Part shown: positions 1 to 7,547 of the stretch, piece by piece
How positions within the stretch are numbered: the first letter of the stretch is position 1
Layout: every line of letters begins with the position of its first letter
Assembly: GCA_003248935.1 (NCBI GenBank)
Contig: QFQF01000002.1
Coordinates: 124,001-188,000, forward strand
DNA: 64,000 bases
Source of the DNA: Sphingobium sp.
GTDB taxonomy: Bacteria; Pseudomonadota; Alphaproteobacteria; Sphingomonadales; Sphingomonadaceae
Direction: 5' to 3'
Position numbers and translations under genes: made by a program
Notes under the pieces: model-generated
The model's input: only the letters and a program-made list of their open reading frames with translations
Databases searched by the model: none
Told to the model about the DNA's origin: nothing

Positions 1-85
1 CGACGGCGATGTACGCGACAGGGTGCTGGCGAACGCCCCCCAGGCCGAGCATGGCTTCTTCGCGGTTCCCAAGGTGATCGAATGA
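1..85 (+). CDS. gatC: Aspartyl/glutamyl-tRNA(Asn/Gln) amidotransferase subunit C, C-terminal fragment
   Basis: Only the last 27 codons are inside the window, in the frame that begins at base 2. They end with residues FFAVPKVIE, the usual GatC C-terminus. GatC is the small belt subunit that holds GatA and GatB together in the GatCAB complex, which amidates misacylated Glu-tRNA(Gln) or Asp-tRNA(Asn). The TGA stop overlaps the gatA start (ATGA), which indicates translational coupling in one operon. The identity rests on this short tail plus the position directly before gatA. Confidence 0.85.
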   Translation, partial: DGDVRDRVLANAPQAEHGFFAVPKVIE

Positions 86-1566
86 GCGGCGCCCTTACCG
101 ACCTGACGGTCGCGGAGATCCGCGACGGCTTCCGCGCGGGAGAATTTTCGGCGCGTGAGGTGGCGGAGGCGTTCAACGCCAATGTCGCCGCCGCGAAGGC
201 GCTGAACGCCTTTATCGTCGAGACGCCCGATCATGCGCTGGCCGCCGCCGATGCCGCCGACAAGGCGCGTGCTGCCGGTGACCTCAAGCCGCTGTCCGGC
301 GTGCCGATCGGCATGAAGGATCTGTTCTGTACGCAGGGCGTGCAGACGACGGCGGCCAGTCACATGCTGGAGGGGTTCACCCCTACCTATGAAGCGACCG
401 TCTCCGCCAATCTCTGGCAGGCGGGCGCTGGCATGCTGGGCAAGCTGAACCTCGACCAGTTCGCCATGGGTTCCTCGAACGAGACCAGCTATTTCGGCAA
501 TGTGATCTCGCCCTGGCGGCGCAACGATGGCGGTAATGCGGCGCTGGCGCCGGGCGGGTCGTCGGGCGGCAGCTCGGCGGCGATCTCCGCGCGCCTCTGT
601 CCGGCGGCGACCGGCACCGACACCGGTGGATCGATCCGCCAGCCCGCCGCCTTTACCGGCATTTCGGGCATCAAGCCGACCTATGGCCGCTGCTCGCGCT
701 GGGGCATCGTCGCATTCGCCAGTTCGCTTGACCAGGCGGGGCCGATGGCCCGCACGGTGAAGGACAACGCGATCCTGCTGGAGGCGATGGCCGGGTTCGA
801 TGCCAAGGACGCGACCTCGCTCGACCTGCCCGTGCCGCCGTGGGAAGCGGGCCTGTCCGCCGACCTCTCCGGCAAGACGGTCGGCATCCCGAAGGAATAC
901 CGGCCCGATGGCCTGAATGCCGAGATCGCGGCGCTGTGGGATCAGGGCATCGCCTGGCTGAAGGATGCGGGCGCGCGGATCGTCGACGTCTCGCTGCCGC
1001 ACACGCAATATGCGCTGCCGGCCTATTACATCATCGCCCCGGCCGAAGCGTCGTCGAACCTCGCCCGCTATGACGGCGTGCGTTACGGTCAGCGCGAGCT
1101 GCCCGACGGTGCGGGCCTTCAGGACATGTATGCCGCGACGCGCGCCGCCGGTTTCGGCGCGGAGGTGAAGCGCCGTATCCTGATCGGCACCTATGTGCTG
1201 TCGGCCGGTTTCTACGACGCCTATTATACCCAGGCGCAGAAGGTCCGGGCGCTGATCGCGCGTGATTTCGAGAAGGCGTGGGAAAGCTGTGACCTGCTGC
1301 TGACGCCGACGGCGCCGAGTGCGGCCTTTGCACTGGGCGAGAAACAGGCTGATCCGCTTGCCATGTACCTGAACGATGTGTTCACGGTGCCCGCGAGCCT
1401 TGCCGGCCTGCCCGCGATGTCGGTGCCGGGCGGCGTCGATTCGCACGGGCTGCCGCTGGGCCTGCAGATCATCGGCAAGGCGCTCGACGAGCAGAGCGTG
1501 CTGAACGCGGGCCTCGCCATCGAGGAACGCGCAGGCTTTGTTGCGAGGCCTGCACGCTGGTGGTGA
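82..1566 (+). CDS. gatA: Glu/Asp-tRNA amidotransferase subunit A
   Basis: 494 residues, normal for GatA. This is the amidase subunit of GatCAB: it releases ammonia from glutamine for transamidation of mischarged tRNA. The amidase-signature Ser-cisSer-Lys triad is readable: Lys79 in IGMKDLF, cis-Ser160 in PGGSSGGSS and nucleophile Ser184 in DTGGSIRQP. The GGSSGGS core is the family hallmark. The gene overlaps gatC by 4 nt and its end overlaps the next small membrane gene. Alphaproteobacteria generally lack GlnRS and/or AsnRS and depend on this complex; that is family knowledge and is not shown here. Confidence 0.97.
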   Translation: MSGALTDLTVAEIRDGFRAGEFSAREVAEAFNANVAAAKALNAFIVETPDHALAAADAADKARAAGDLKPLSGVPIGMKDLFCTQGVQTTAASHMLEGFTPTYEATVSANLWQAGAGMLGKLNLDQFAMGSSNETSYFGNVISPWRRNDGGNAALAPGGSSGGSSAAISARLCPAATGTDTGGSIRQPAAFTGISGIKPTYGRCSRWGIVAFASSLDQAGPMARTVKDNAILLEAMAGFDAKDATSLDLPVPPWEAGLSADLSGKTVGIPKEYRPDGLNAEIAALWDQGIAWLKDAGARIVDVSLPHTQYALPAYYIIAPAEASSNLARYDGVRYGQRELPDGAGLQDMYAATRAAGFGAEVKRRILIGTYVLSAGFYDAYYTQAQKVRALIARDFEKAWESCDLLLTPTAPSAAFALGEKQADPLAMYLNDVFTVPASLAGLPAMSVPGGVDSHGLPLGLQIIGKALDEQSVLNAGLAIEERAGFVARPARWW

Positions 1567-1979
1567 AGCATAGCGGGGTTTCCGAAGCGAATCTGGAGGT
1601 CCTGCGGGAAGCGCAGGCGGCCTTCAACGCCGTGTTCGGAACCTTGCTGTGTGCCGGTATCGGCCATGCCCTGACGGCGATCAACGACCGGGTGTTCGAC
1701 ATCGCGATGGTGATCGATTTCCTGCTTGCGGTCGCCTGGTTCGCGGTGGCGCTGTGCATCGGCAATCAGGCGATGCTGCGCGGCGAGCAGCGCAAGGGCA
1801 TGGTGCTGCTCGTAACGGCGTGCATGGCCGGGCTGGTGGCGTTCGTCGCCGGGCAGGCGCTGGGGCTCGACAACGCCCTGTTGCGGCTGTTGACGGGGGC
1901 ATGGGTGGCGACATTGCTGGGCAGCAATGCAACCGTGTCGCTGATCGACTATATTCAACGGCGCGGCGGGCAGCGCTGA
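1560..1979 (+). CDS. Small integral membrane protein between gatA and gatB
   Basis: 139 residues starting GTG (a second GTG follows directly), with the first codons overlapping the end of gatA. After a soluble N-terminus of about 20 residues there are four hydrophobic stretches (roughly residues 27-42, 49-70, 79-99 and 105-127), so a four-helix membrane protein is likely. No catalytic motif is recognised. The overlap with gatA and the short gap to gatB place it inside the gat operon, so it is probably co-transcribed, but nothing ties it to tRNA amidation. Codon use resembles its neighbours. Function unknown. Confidence 0.7.
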   Translation: MVKHSGVSEANLEVLREAQAAFNAVFGTLLCAGIGHALTAINDRVFDIAMVIDFLLAVAWFAVALCIGNQAMLRGEQRKGMVLLVTACMAGLVAFVAGQALGLDNALLRLLTGAWVATLLGSNATVSLIDYIQRRGGQR

Positions 1980-2042
1980 GCGCCGGCAGGCGATGACGGT
2001 CCGGCGAAAGCTGAATGCCGGGAACATGTGGACGAGAGTGTG

Positions 2043-3545
2043 ATGACCGAGACTGCTTACAGGATCCAGGGCGCAACCGGCGAGTGGGAGGTCGTGATCG
2101 GCCTTGAAGTGCACGCGCAGGTGACGAGCCAGGCGAAGCTTTTCTCCGGTGCGGCGACCGCTTTCGGCGCGGAGCCGAACACGCAGGTCAGCCTGGTCGA
2201 CGCGGCGATGCCGGGCATGCTGCCGGTGCCGAACCGTGAGTGCATCCGCCAGGCCGTGCGCACCGGCATGGCGATCAACGCCCAGATCAACAGATGGTCG
2301 CGTTTCGACCGCAAGAACTATTTCTACGCGGACCTGCCGCAGGGCTACCAGATCAGCCAGCTCTACCATCCTCTCGTGGGTGAGGGCGAGATCGAGGTGA
2401 CGCTGGATGAGAAGGATCCGGAAAGCCCGACCCGCACGATCGGCATCGAGCGCATCCATGTCGAGCAGGATGCCGGCAAGCTGATGCATGACCAGCACCC
2501 GACGCGCTCCTATGTCGATCTCAACCGTTCGGGCGTGGCGCTGATGGAGATCGTCAGCCGCCCCGACATGCGTTCGCCGACGGAGGCGGGGGCCTATCTG
2601 CGCAAGCTGCGCTCGATCCTGCGCTATGTCGGGTCGTGCGACGGCAATATGGAGGAAGGCTCCATGCGCGCGGACGTCAACGTCTCGGTGCGCAAGCCCG
2701 GCGACGCGCTCGGCACGCGCACGGAAACGAAGAACGTCAATTCCGTCCGCTTCGTCATGCAGGCGATTGAGTTCGAGGCGAACCGGCAGGTCGACGTGCT
2801 GGAGGGCGGTGGCCGGATTGTCCAGGAAACCCGCCTGTTCGACCCGGACAAGGGCGAGACGCGGTCGATGCGGTCAAAGGAGGATGCGCACGACTATCGC
2901 TACTTCCCCGACCCCGACCTGTTGCCGCTGGAGCTGGACGATGCGTTCCTTGAGGAATGCCGCCATTCGTTGCCCGAACTGCCGGACGCCAAGCGCCGGC
3001 GCTATGAGGAGGGGCTGGGCCTCACAGCCTATGCCGCTGCCGTATTGACCGCGGAGGCGGAGACAGCGCGCTGGTTTGAGGCGCTGCTGGCGGAAAGCGC
3101 GCGCATTCAGAAGAAGAGCGAAGGCGAGGTGGCCAAGCCCGCCTCCAACTGGCTGCTGTCCGAGCTGTTCGGTGCATTGAACCGCCTCGGCAAGGGGCTG
3201 GACGAAAGCCCGGTGAACCCGGAGCAGGGCGCGGAACTGCTGGCCCTCGTCGCGGACGGCACGCTTTCCGGCACGCTTGCCAAGCAGGTGTTCGAGATCA
3301 TGCTCGAAACCGGCGATGCGCCCGCGAAGATCGTCGAGGAAAAGGGCCTGAAGCAGACCAGCGACACCGGCGCGATCGAGGCTGTGATCGCGAAGATCGT
3401 CGCCGACAACGCCGACAAGGTGGAGCAGTACAAGGCGGGCAAGGAGGCGCTGTTCGGCTTCTTCGTCGGACAGACGATGAAGGCGATGGGCGGCAAGGCC
3501 AATCCAAAGGTCGTGAACGAACTGCTGAAGAAGGCGATCGGCTGA
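2043..3545 (+). CDS. gatB: Asp/Glu-tRNA amidotransferase subunit B
   Basis: 500 residues from the ATG chosen here; a GTG 15 nt upstream is in frame, but this ATG gives the usual N-terminus. GatB is the kinase/transamidase subunit: it phosphorylates the mischarged aminoacyl group and receives ammonia from GatA. Family motifs include EVVIGLEVHAQV near the N-terminus, KNYFYADLPQGYQISQ, DLNRSGVALMEIVSRPD, and the YqeY-like C-terminal tail ending in ANPKVVNELLKKAIG. It is the last gat gene of the operon. Confidence 0.97.
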   Translation: MTETAYRIQGATGEWEVVIGLEVHAQVTSQAKLFSGAATAFGAEPNTQVSLVDAAMPGMLPVPNRECIRQAVRTGMAINAQINRWSRFDRKNYFYADLPQGYQISQLYHPLVGEGEIEVTLDEKDPESPTRTIGIERIHVEQDAGKLMHDQHPTRSYVDLNRSGVALMEIVSRPDMRSPTEAGAYLRKLRSILRYVGSCDGNMEEGSMRADVNVSVRKPGDALGTRTETKNVNSVRFVMQAIEFEANRQVDVLEGGGRIVQETRLFDPDKGETRSMRSKEDAHDYRYFPDPDLLPLELDDAFLEECRHSLPELPDAKRRRYEEGLGLTAYAAAVLTAEAETARWFEALLAESARIQKKSEGEVAKPASNWLLSELFGALNRLGKGLDESPVNPEQGAELLALVADGTLSGTLAKQVFEIMLETGDAPAKIVEEKGLKQTSDTGAIEAVIAKIVADNADKVEQYKAGKEALFGFFVGQTMKAMGGKANPKVVNELLKKAIG

Positions 3546-3576
3546 TCGCCCGGTCCGTCCGCCCGTTTCCGGCCGG

Positions 3577-3765
3577 TCAGTCCGGCGGGGGAGGGGTTTC
3601 GGCCGGGCCGCGGCCGGGCTCGTCGATGTCGGGAACGGGTCCGTCTGGCGGAATTTCAGGCGGTTCGCGATAGGGCGCCTCGTCCGGCGGGGCGAAGGGC
3701 GGCGCTTCGGGCGGGGACTGCGGCTCGATCGTGTCGGGCGGCGGTATCTCGGGCTGGGTGGCCAT
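3577..3765 (-). CDS. Proline-rich small protein
   Basis: 62 residues, about one third proline and rich in Glu and Asp (for example PEIPPPDTIEPQSPPEAPP). No domain is recognised and it is probably disordered. A good Shine-Dalgarno (AGGAGA) lies about 7 nt before the ATG, which supports a real gene in an otherwise empty gap between gatB and a tRNA. It is convergent with gatB. No signal peptide or membrane segment is visible. Function unknown; the biased composition could also arise by chance in GC-rich DNA. Confidence 0.55.
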   Translation of the reverse strand: MATQPEIPPPDTIEPQSPPEAPPFAPPDEAPYREPPEIPPDGPVPDIDEPGRGPAETPPPPD

Positions 3766-3847
3766 CGTCTGATCTCTCCTGATCGGGTGCTTTCGGGGGA
3801 CCTACGCACCGGCCGCGCGAGCGTTCCACGAAGAATCCCGCAATCCC

Positions 3848-3874
3848 TTGCGATTGCCGCGCCCTTCCTATATG
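3848..3874 (+). promoter_or_regulatory. Candidate promoter of tRNA-Leu
   Basis: TTGCGA and TATATG lie 15 nt apart, ending 21 nt before the mature tRNA 5' end. The spacing is shorter than the ideal 17 nt (TATGCC, two bases further on, would give 17). Weak call based on position and the -10-like hexamer. Confidence 0.35.
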
Positions 3875-3895
3875 CCGCGCCGACCAGCGACCGAT

Positions 3896-3980
3896 GCGGG
3901 CGTGGCGAAATTGGTAGACGCGCCAGATTTAGGTTCTGGTATCGCAAGATGTGGGGGTTCGAGTCCCTTCGCCCGCACCA
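3896..3980 (+). tRNA. tRNA-Leu, anticodon UAG
   Basis: Complete tRNA with encoded CCA. The acceptor stem GCGGGCG pairs with CGCCCGC, followed by discriminator A and CCA. The anticodon stem CCAGA/TCTGG frames loop TTTAGGT, giving anticodon TAG (reads CUA/CUG leucine codons). A long variable arm and the T-loop sequence GTTCGAGTC are present, as expected for a class II leucine tRNA. It lies just upstream of tig. Confidence 0.96.
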
Positions 3981-4045
3981 GTTGCGCAGTGCCAGAATTC
4001 GGCCATGCCAGCGAGATTCAGCTTAGAAAGCGTTTGAGAGATACG

Positions 4046-5638
4046 ATGCAGACTGTCGAGACGTTGAATGAGGGCCTGAAGCGTGCCTACACCCTGACGA
4101 TCACCGCCAAGGACCTGGACGCGCGCGTCGAGAAGGAAGTGGCCTCGATTGCCCCGCAGGTACGCATGCCCGGCTTCCGCCCCGGCAAGGTGCCCGCCAA
4201 CCTCGTCAAGAAGATGCACGGCGAGTCCCTGCAGCGCGATGCGCTCAACAACTCGATCCAGGAAGGCGTGCAGAGCCTGATCGCCGACAAGAAGCTGCGT
4301 CCCGCGATGCAGCCCTCCGTCGAGCTGGACGAAGGCTTCGAGTTCGGCAAGGACGCCGAGGTCAAGGTTGCGCTCGAGGTGCTGCCCGAGATCGAGGCAC
4401 CGAGCATCGAGGGCCTGAAGCTAGAGCGCCTGACCGCCGAAGTGCCCGAGGCCGCCGTCACCGAGGCCGCCGAGCGCATCGCCAAGCAGCAGGGCGCCTA
4501 TGCCACGTTCGCCGACAGCCACAAGGCGAAGACCGGCGACACGGTCGTCATCGATTTCGTCGGCAAGGTCGATGGCGTCGCCTTTGACGGCGGCACCGGC
4601 GAGGGCATGAAGGTCGAGATCGGATCGGGCAGCCTGATCCCCGGCTTCGAGGATCAGCTCGTCGGCGTGAAGACCGGCGACGAGAAGGTGATCGAGGTTT
4701 CGTTCCCGGAGGATTACGGCGCCGAGAACCTGAAAGGCAAGCCGGCCACCTTCGACATCAAGGTGACCTCCATCCTCGACAGCTCGAAGCCGAAGGTCGA
4801 CGAGGACTTCGCCAAGTCGCTTGGCCTCGAAGGGCTCGATAAGCTCAACGAACTGCTCAAGGGGCAGATCGAACAGGAGCATAACGGCCTGACCCGCACC
4901 TACATGAAGCGTAAGCTGCTCGATCAGCTTGCCGCTTCACACGACTTCGACGTGCCGCCGAGCATGGTCGAGGCGGAATTCAACCAGATCTGGGCGCAGC
5001 TCGAGCATGAGGCTGGCCACGAGGAAGATCCCGCCGCCGCCCTCGCCGAGATGGAGAAGGAAAAGGACGACTATCGCGGTATCGCGGTTCGGCGCGTCCG
5101 CCTTGGCCTGCTGCTGTCCGAGATCGGGCAGGCGAACGGCGTCGAGGTGAATGCGCAGGAAATGAACCGTCTGATCATGCAGGCGGCGCAGCAGTACAGC
5201 CCGCAGGATCGCGAGCGTTTCGTCCAGTACGTCCGTCAGGACCCGATGGCCGCCGCGCAGCTCCGCGCGCCGCTGTATGAGGACAAGGTCGTCGACTTCC
5301 TGTTCGACAAGGCCGAGGTGACCGACCGCACCGTGACCCGCGAGGAGCTGGAAGCGGCGATCGAGGCGGAGGACGACGGTTCGCCCAAGCCGCACGTGCA
5401 TGGTCCGGACTGCGGTCATGATCACGACCATGACGAGAAGCCCAAGGCCAAGAAAACTGCGCCGAAGAAGGCCGCCGCCAAGGCCGAGGACGCTCCTGCC
5501 GAGGCAGAGGTGAGCGCGGAGGCCGAGCCGAAGCCGGCGAAGAAGGCTGCGCCGAAGAAGGCCGAGGCGGCCGAAGGCGAGGCAAAGCCCGCCGCCAAGA
5601 AGGCCGCGCCCAAGAAGACCGCCGCGAAGGCGGAATAA
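4046..5638 (+). CDS. tig: Trigger factor, ribosome-associated chaperone, with His-rich and Lys/Ala-rich C-terminal extension
   Basis: 530 residues against about 430-450 for typical trigger factor. It binds the ribosome exit tunnel and folds nascent chains. The ribosome-docking signature GFRPGKVP is at residues 43-50; a PPIase FKBP domain follows at about 155-245 (TGDTVVIDFVGKVDG, SLIPGFEDQLVG), then the helical chaperone arms. From about residue 442 there is an unusual tail: a His/Asp/Cys block (HGPDCGHDHDHDE), like the SlyD metal-binding tail, then alternating KPAKKAAPKK-type and acidic repeats resembling histone H1. The ATG is preceded by TTGAGAG; it follows tRNA-Leu by 65 nt. Confidence 0.96.
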   Translation: MQTVETLNEGLKRAYTLTITAKDLDARVEKEVASIAPQVRMPGFRPGKVPANLVKKMHGESLQRDALNNSIQEGVQSLIADKKLRPAMQPSVELDEGFEFGKDAEVKVALEVLPEIEAPSIEGLKLERLTAEVPEAAVTEAAERIAKQQGAYATFADSHKAKTGDTVVIDFVGKVDGVAFDGGTGEGMKVEIGSGSLIPGFEDQLVGVKTGDEKVIEVSFPEDYGAENLKGKPATFDIKVTSILDSSKPKVDEDFAKSLGLEGLDKLNELLKGQIEQEHNGLTRTYMKRKLLDQLAASHDFDVPPSMVEAEFNQIWAQLEHEAGHEEDPAAALAEMEKEKDDYRGIAVRRVRLGLLLSEIGQANGVEVNAQEMNRLIMQAAQQYSPQDRERFVQYVRQDPMAAAQLRAPLYEDKVVDFLFDKAEVTDRTVTREELEAAIEAEDDGSPKPHVHGPDCGHDHDHDEKPKAKKTAPKKAAAKAEDAPAEAEVSAEAEPKPAKKAAPKKAEAAEGEAKPAAKKAAPKKTAAKAE

Positions 5639-5662
5639 CGTCCGGCCGGGCGGGGCGCAGAC

Positions 5663-6652
5663 ATGGACAGTTCCACGCTGCCCCCCGGCCTGCGGGTCGC
5701 GGTCATCCTGCCTTGTTACAACGAGGTGGGAGCGATCGCGCAGACCGTGACGGCGTTCCGTGCCGCGTTGCCGGGCGCCGTCATCTACGTCTACGACAAC
5801 AACAGCACCGACGGCTCCCAGGGCAAGGCGGCTGAAGCGGGCGCCATCGTCCGCCGCGTCCGCCAGCAGGGTAAGGGGCATGTGGTGCGCCGCATGTTCG
5901 CGGACGTCGACGCCGACATCTATGTGATGGCGGACGGCGACGCGACCTATGACGCGACGGCGGCCCCCCGCATGATCGAGGCGATGCTCGCCGACAATCT
6001 CGACATGGTGGTTGGCGCGCGCGAATCGGAATTGCAGGCAGCCTATCGCCGTGGCCACAGGATCGGCAACAAGCTGCTGACCGGCCTGTTGCGCCAGTTG
6101 TTCGGCCGCAGCTTCACCGACATCCTGTCGGGCTACCGCGTCTTTTCCCGCCGTTTCGTGAAGAGCTTTCCGGTGCTGTCGGTCGGTTTCGAGATCGAGA
6201 CCGAGATCAGCGTCCACGCGCTGGAGCTGGCTATGCCGGTATCGGAGTGCGTGACCGCCTATTCGGCCCGGCCGGAGGGGTCGGTCAGCAAGCTGAGCAC
6301 CTGGCGCGACGGCTGGCGTATCCTGCGCACGATCATCCAGCTGTTCCGGGTCGAGCGGCCGGTCTGGTTCTTTGGCGCGGTGGGGATGCTCTTCGCGCTC
6401 GCGGGGCTGGTCCTTGCGCTGCCCCTGATCCGCACATGGCTGGAGACCGGCCTGGTCCCGCGTTTCCCGACGGCGATATTGATCGTCGGCATCATGATCG
6501 TCGCGGTGCTGAACGGCATGTGCGGCCTGATCCTCGACACGGTCGTGCGCGGCCGGCGCGAGGTGCGGCGGCTTGCCTATCTCGCCTTTCCCGCGCCCGC
6601 CGATCCGGGGCGTGGCATGGACCTCGACAGGGTGCCGCGCACGCCGCGCTGA
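5663..6652 (+). CDS. Family 2 glycosyltransferase, DPM1/GtrB-like, membrane-bound
   Basis: 329 residues. The N-terminal GT-A domain has VAVILPCYNEVGAI (nucleotide-sugar binding), DNNSTDGS, and MADGDATYD, a DxD-like metal site. Two hydrophobic segments at about residues 240-262 and 271-295 anchor it in the inner membrane. This matches polyprenyl-phosphate glycosyltransferases (DPM1/GtrB/ArnC-like), which load a sugar onto undecaprenyl phosphate on the cytoplasmic face. Donor and acceptor are not determinable. It stands alone between tig and clpP, 24 nt after tig. Confidence 0.85.
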   Translation: MDSSTLPPGLRVAVILPCYNEVGAIAQTVTAFRAALPGAVIYVYDNNSTDGSQGKAAEAGAIVRRVRQQGKGHVVRRMFADVDADIYVMADGDATYDATAAPRMIEAMLADNLDMVVGARESELQAAYRRGHRIGNKLLTGLLRQLFGRSFTDILSGYRVFSRRFVKSFPVLSVGFEIETEISVHALELAMPVSECVTAYSARPEGSVSKLSTWRDGWRILRTIIQLFRVERPVWFFGAVGMLFALAGLVLALPLIRTWLETGLVPRFPTAILIVGIMIVAVLNGMCGLILDTVVRGRREVRRLAYLAFPAPADPGRGMDLDRVPRTPR

Positions 6653-6694
6653 GGCGGCCGTCCCGTCCTGAATCACCGGGGGTGTGGCCGCCCC

Positions 6695-6723
6695 CTTGAA
6701 CCGGCCCTGCTTTGCGCCGATGT
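6695..6723 (+). promoter_or_regulatory. Candidate RpoH (heat-shock sigma-32) promoter of clpP
   Basis: CTTG, then 18 nt, then CCGATGT. The alphaproteobacterial RpoH consensus is CTTG-N17/18-CYTATNT; this fits with one mismatch in the -10 part. It lies 34 nt upstream of the clpP start. clpP is a classic heat-shock gene and rpoH is present at 15448-16371. Read by eye; not experimentally supported. Confidence 0.55.
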
Positions 6724-6756
6724 AGGGCGAGGCAAAAGCAAGTCTGAAAGAGCATC

Positions 6757-7407
6757 ATGCAAGATCACAGTTTCGATTCGCGTATGACCGATCCCCTGTC
6801 CGCGCTGGTTCCCATCGTCATCGAGCAATCGAACCGTGGCGAACGCAGCTTCGACATCTTCTCGCGCCTGCTGCGCGAACGCATCATCTTCGTCACCGGC
6901 CAGGTCGAGGACCACATGGCCTCCCTGATCGTCGCCCAGTTGCTGTTCCTTGAGTCGGAAAATCCGAAAAAGGACATCTGGATGTACATCAACTCGCCCG
7001 GCGGCGTGGTGACGGCGGGCATGGCGATCCATGACACGATGAAATATATCCGCCCGCAGGTCGGCACGGTGTGCATCGGTCAGGCGGCATCAATGGGCAG
7101 CTTCCTGCTCGCGGCGGGCGAGCCGGGCAAGCGCATCGCGCTTTCCAACGCCCGGATCATGATCCACCAGCCGTCCGGCGGCGCGCAGGGCATGGCGTCC
7201 GACATCGAGATCCAGGCCAAGGAAATCCTGCGGATTCGCGCCCGGATGAACGCGCTCTACGCCAGCTATACCGGCCAGCCTTTGGAGAAGATCGAGGCGG
7301 CGATGGATCGCGACACGTTCCTGGAGGCGGAGGAGGCAAAGACCTTCGGTCTGGTCGACGAAGTGTTCGACCGGCGGCCCGCCATGCCGGAATCGGCACA
7401 GGGCTAA
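6757..7407 (+). CDS. clpP: ATP-dependent Clp protease proteolytic subunit
   Basis: 216 residues. This is the serine-protease core that forms a double heptamer and degrades proteins fed by ClpX or ClpA. The catalytic triad is intact: Ser112 in GQAASMGS, His137 in MIHQPSGG and Asp186 in DRDTF, with the same spacing as the E. coli enzyme (97/122/171). A short N-terminal leader may be removed by self-processing. clpX follows 140 nt downstream with its own likely promoter. Confidence 0.98.
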   Translation: MQDHSFDSRMTDPLSALVPIVIEQSNRGERSFDIFSRLLRERIIFVTGQVEDHMASLIVAQLLFLESENPKKDIWMYINSPGGVVTAGMAIHDTMKYIRPQVGTVCIGQAASMGSFLLAAGEPGKRIALSNARIMIHQPSGGAQGMASDIEIQAKEILRIRARMNALYASYTGQPLEKIEAAMDRDTFLEAEEAKTFGLVDEVFDRRPAMPESAQG

Positions 7408-7442
7408 GCTAAATCTTTACCGCGTCGCGCCATTTTCTTTCC

Positions 7443-7472
7443 TTGTGAAACGGGCGCGCCGCGGTCTAGGAT
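7443..7472 (+). promoter_or_regulatory. Candidate sigma-70 promoter of clpX
   Basis: TTGTGA and TAGGAT separated by 18 nt, located in the clpP-clpX gap with the -10 about 75 nt before the clpX start. Both hexamers match the consensus at 4 of 6 positions. This would allow clpX expression independent of clpP. Confidence 0.4.
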
Positions 7473-7505
7473 GACCATGGACACGGATATCCCGCGCTTT
7501 TTCAG

Positions 7506-7522
7506 GGAGCGATCGTCGCTCC
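7506..7522 (+). other. Stem-loop in the clpX 5' leader
   Basis: Perfect 7-bp inverted repeat GGAGCGA / TCGCTCC with a 3-nt loop (TCG), 25 nt before the clpX ATG. No T-run follows, so it is not a terminator. It may be a leader structure affecting mRNA stability or translation. Confidence 0.4.
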
Positions 7523-7547
7523 GGACGCGGGAAGGAAGAATGAACGA

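Noticed and set aside
4937..6676. 579-residue reading frame on the minus strand
   Set aside because: Antisense to tig and the glycosyltransferase, whose families are certain; the frame is an artefact of GC-rich codon bias and has a low-complexity, Arg/His-rich composition.
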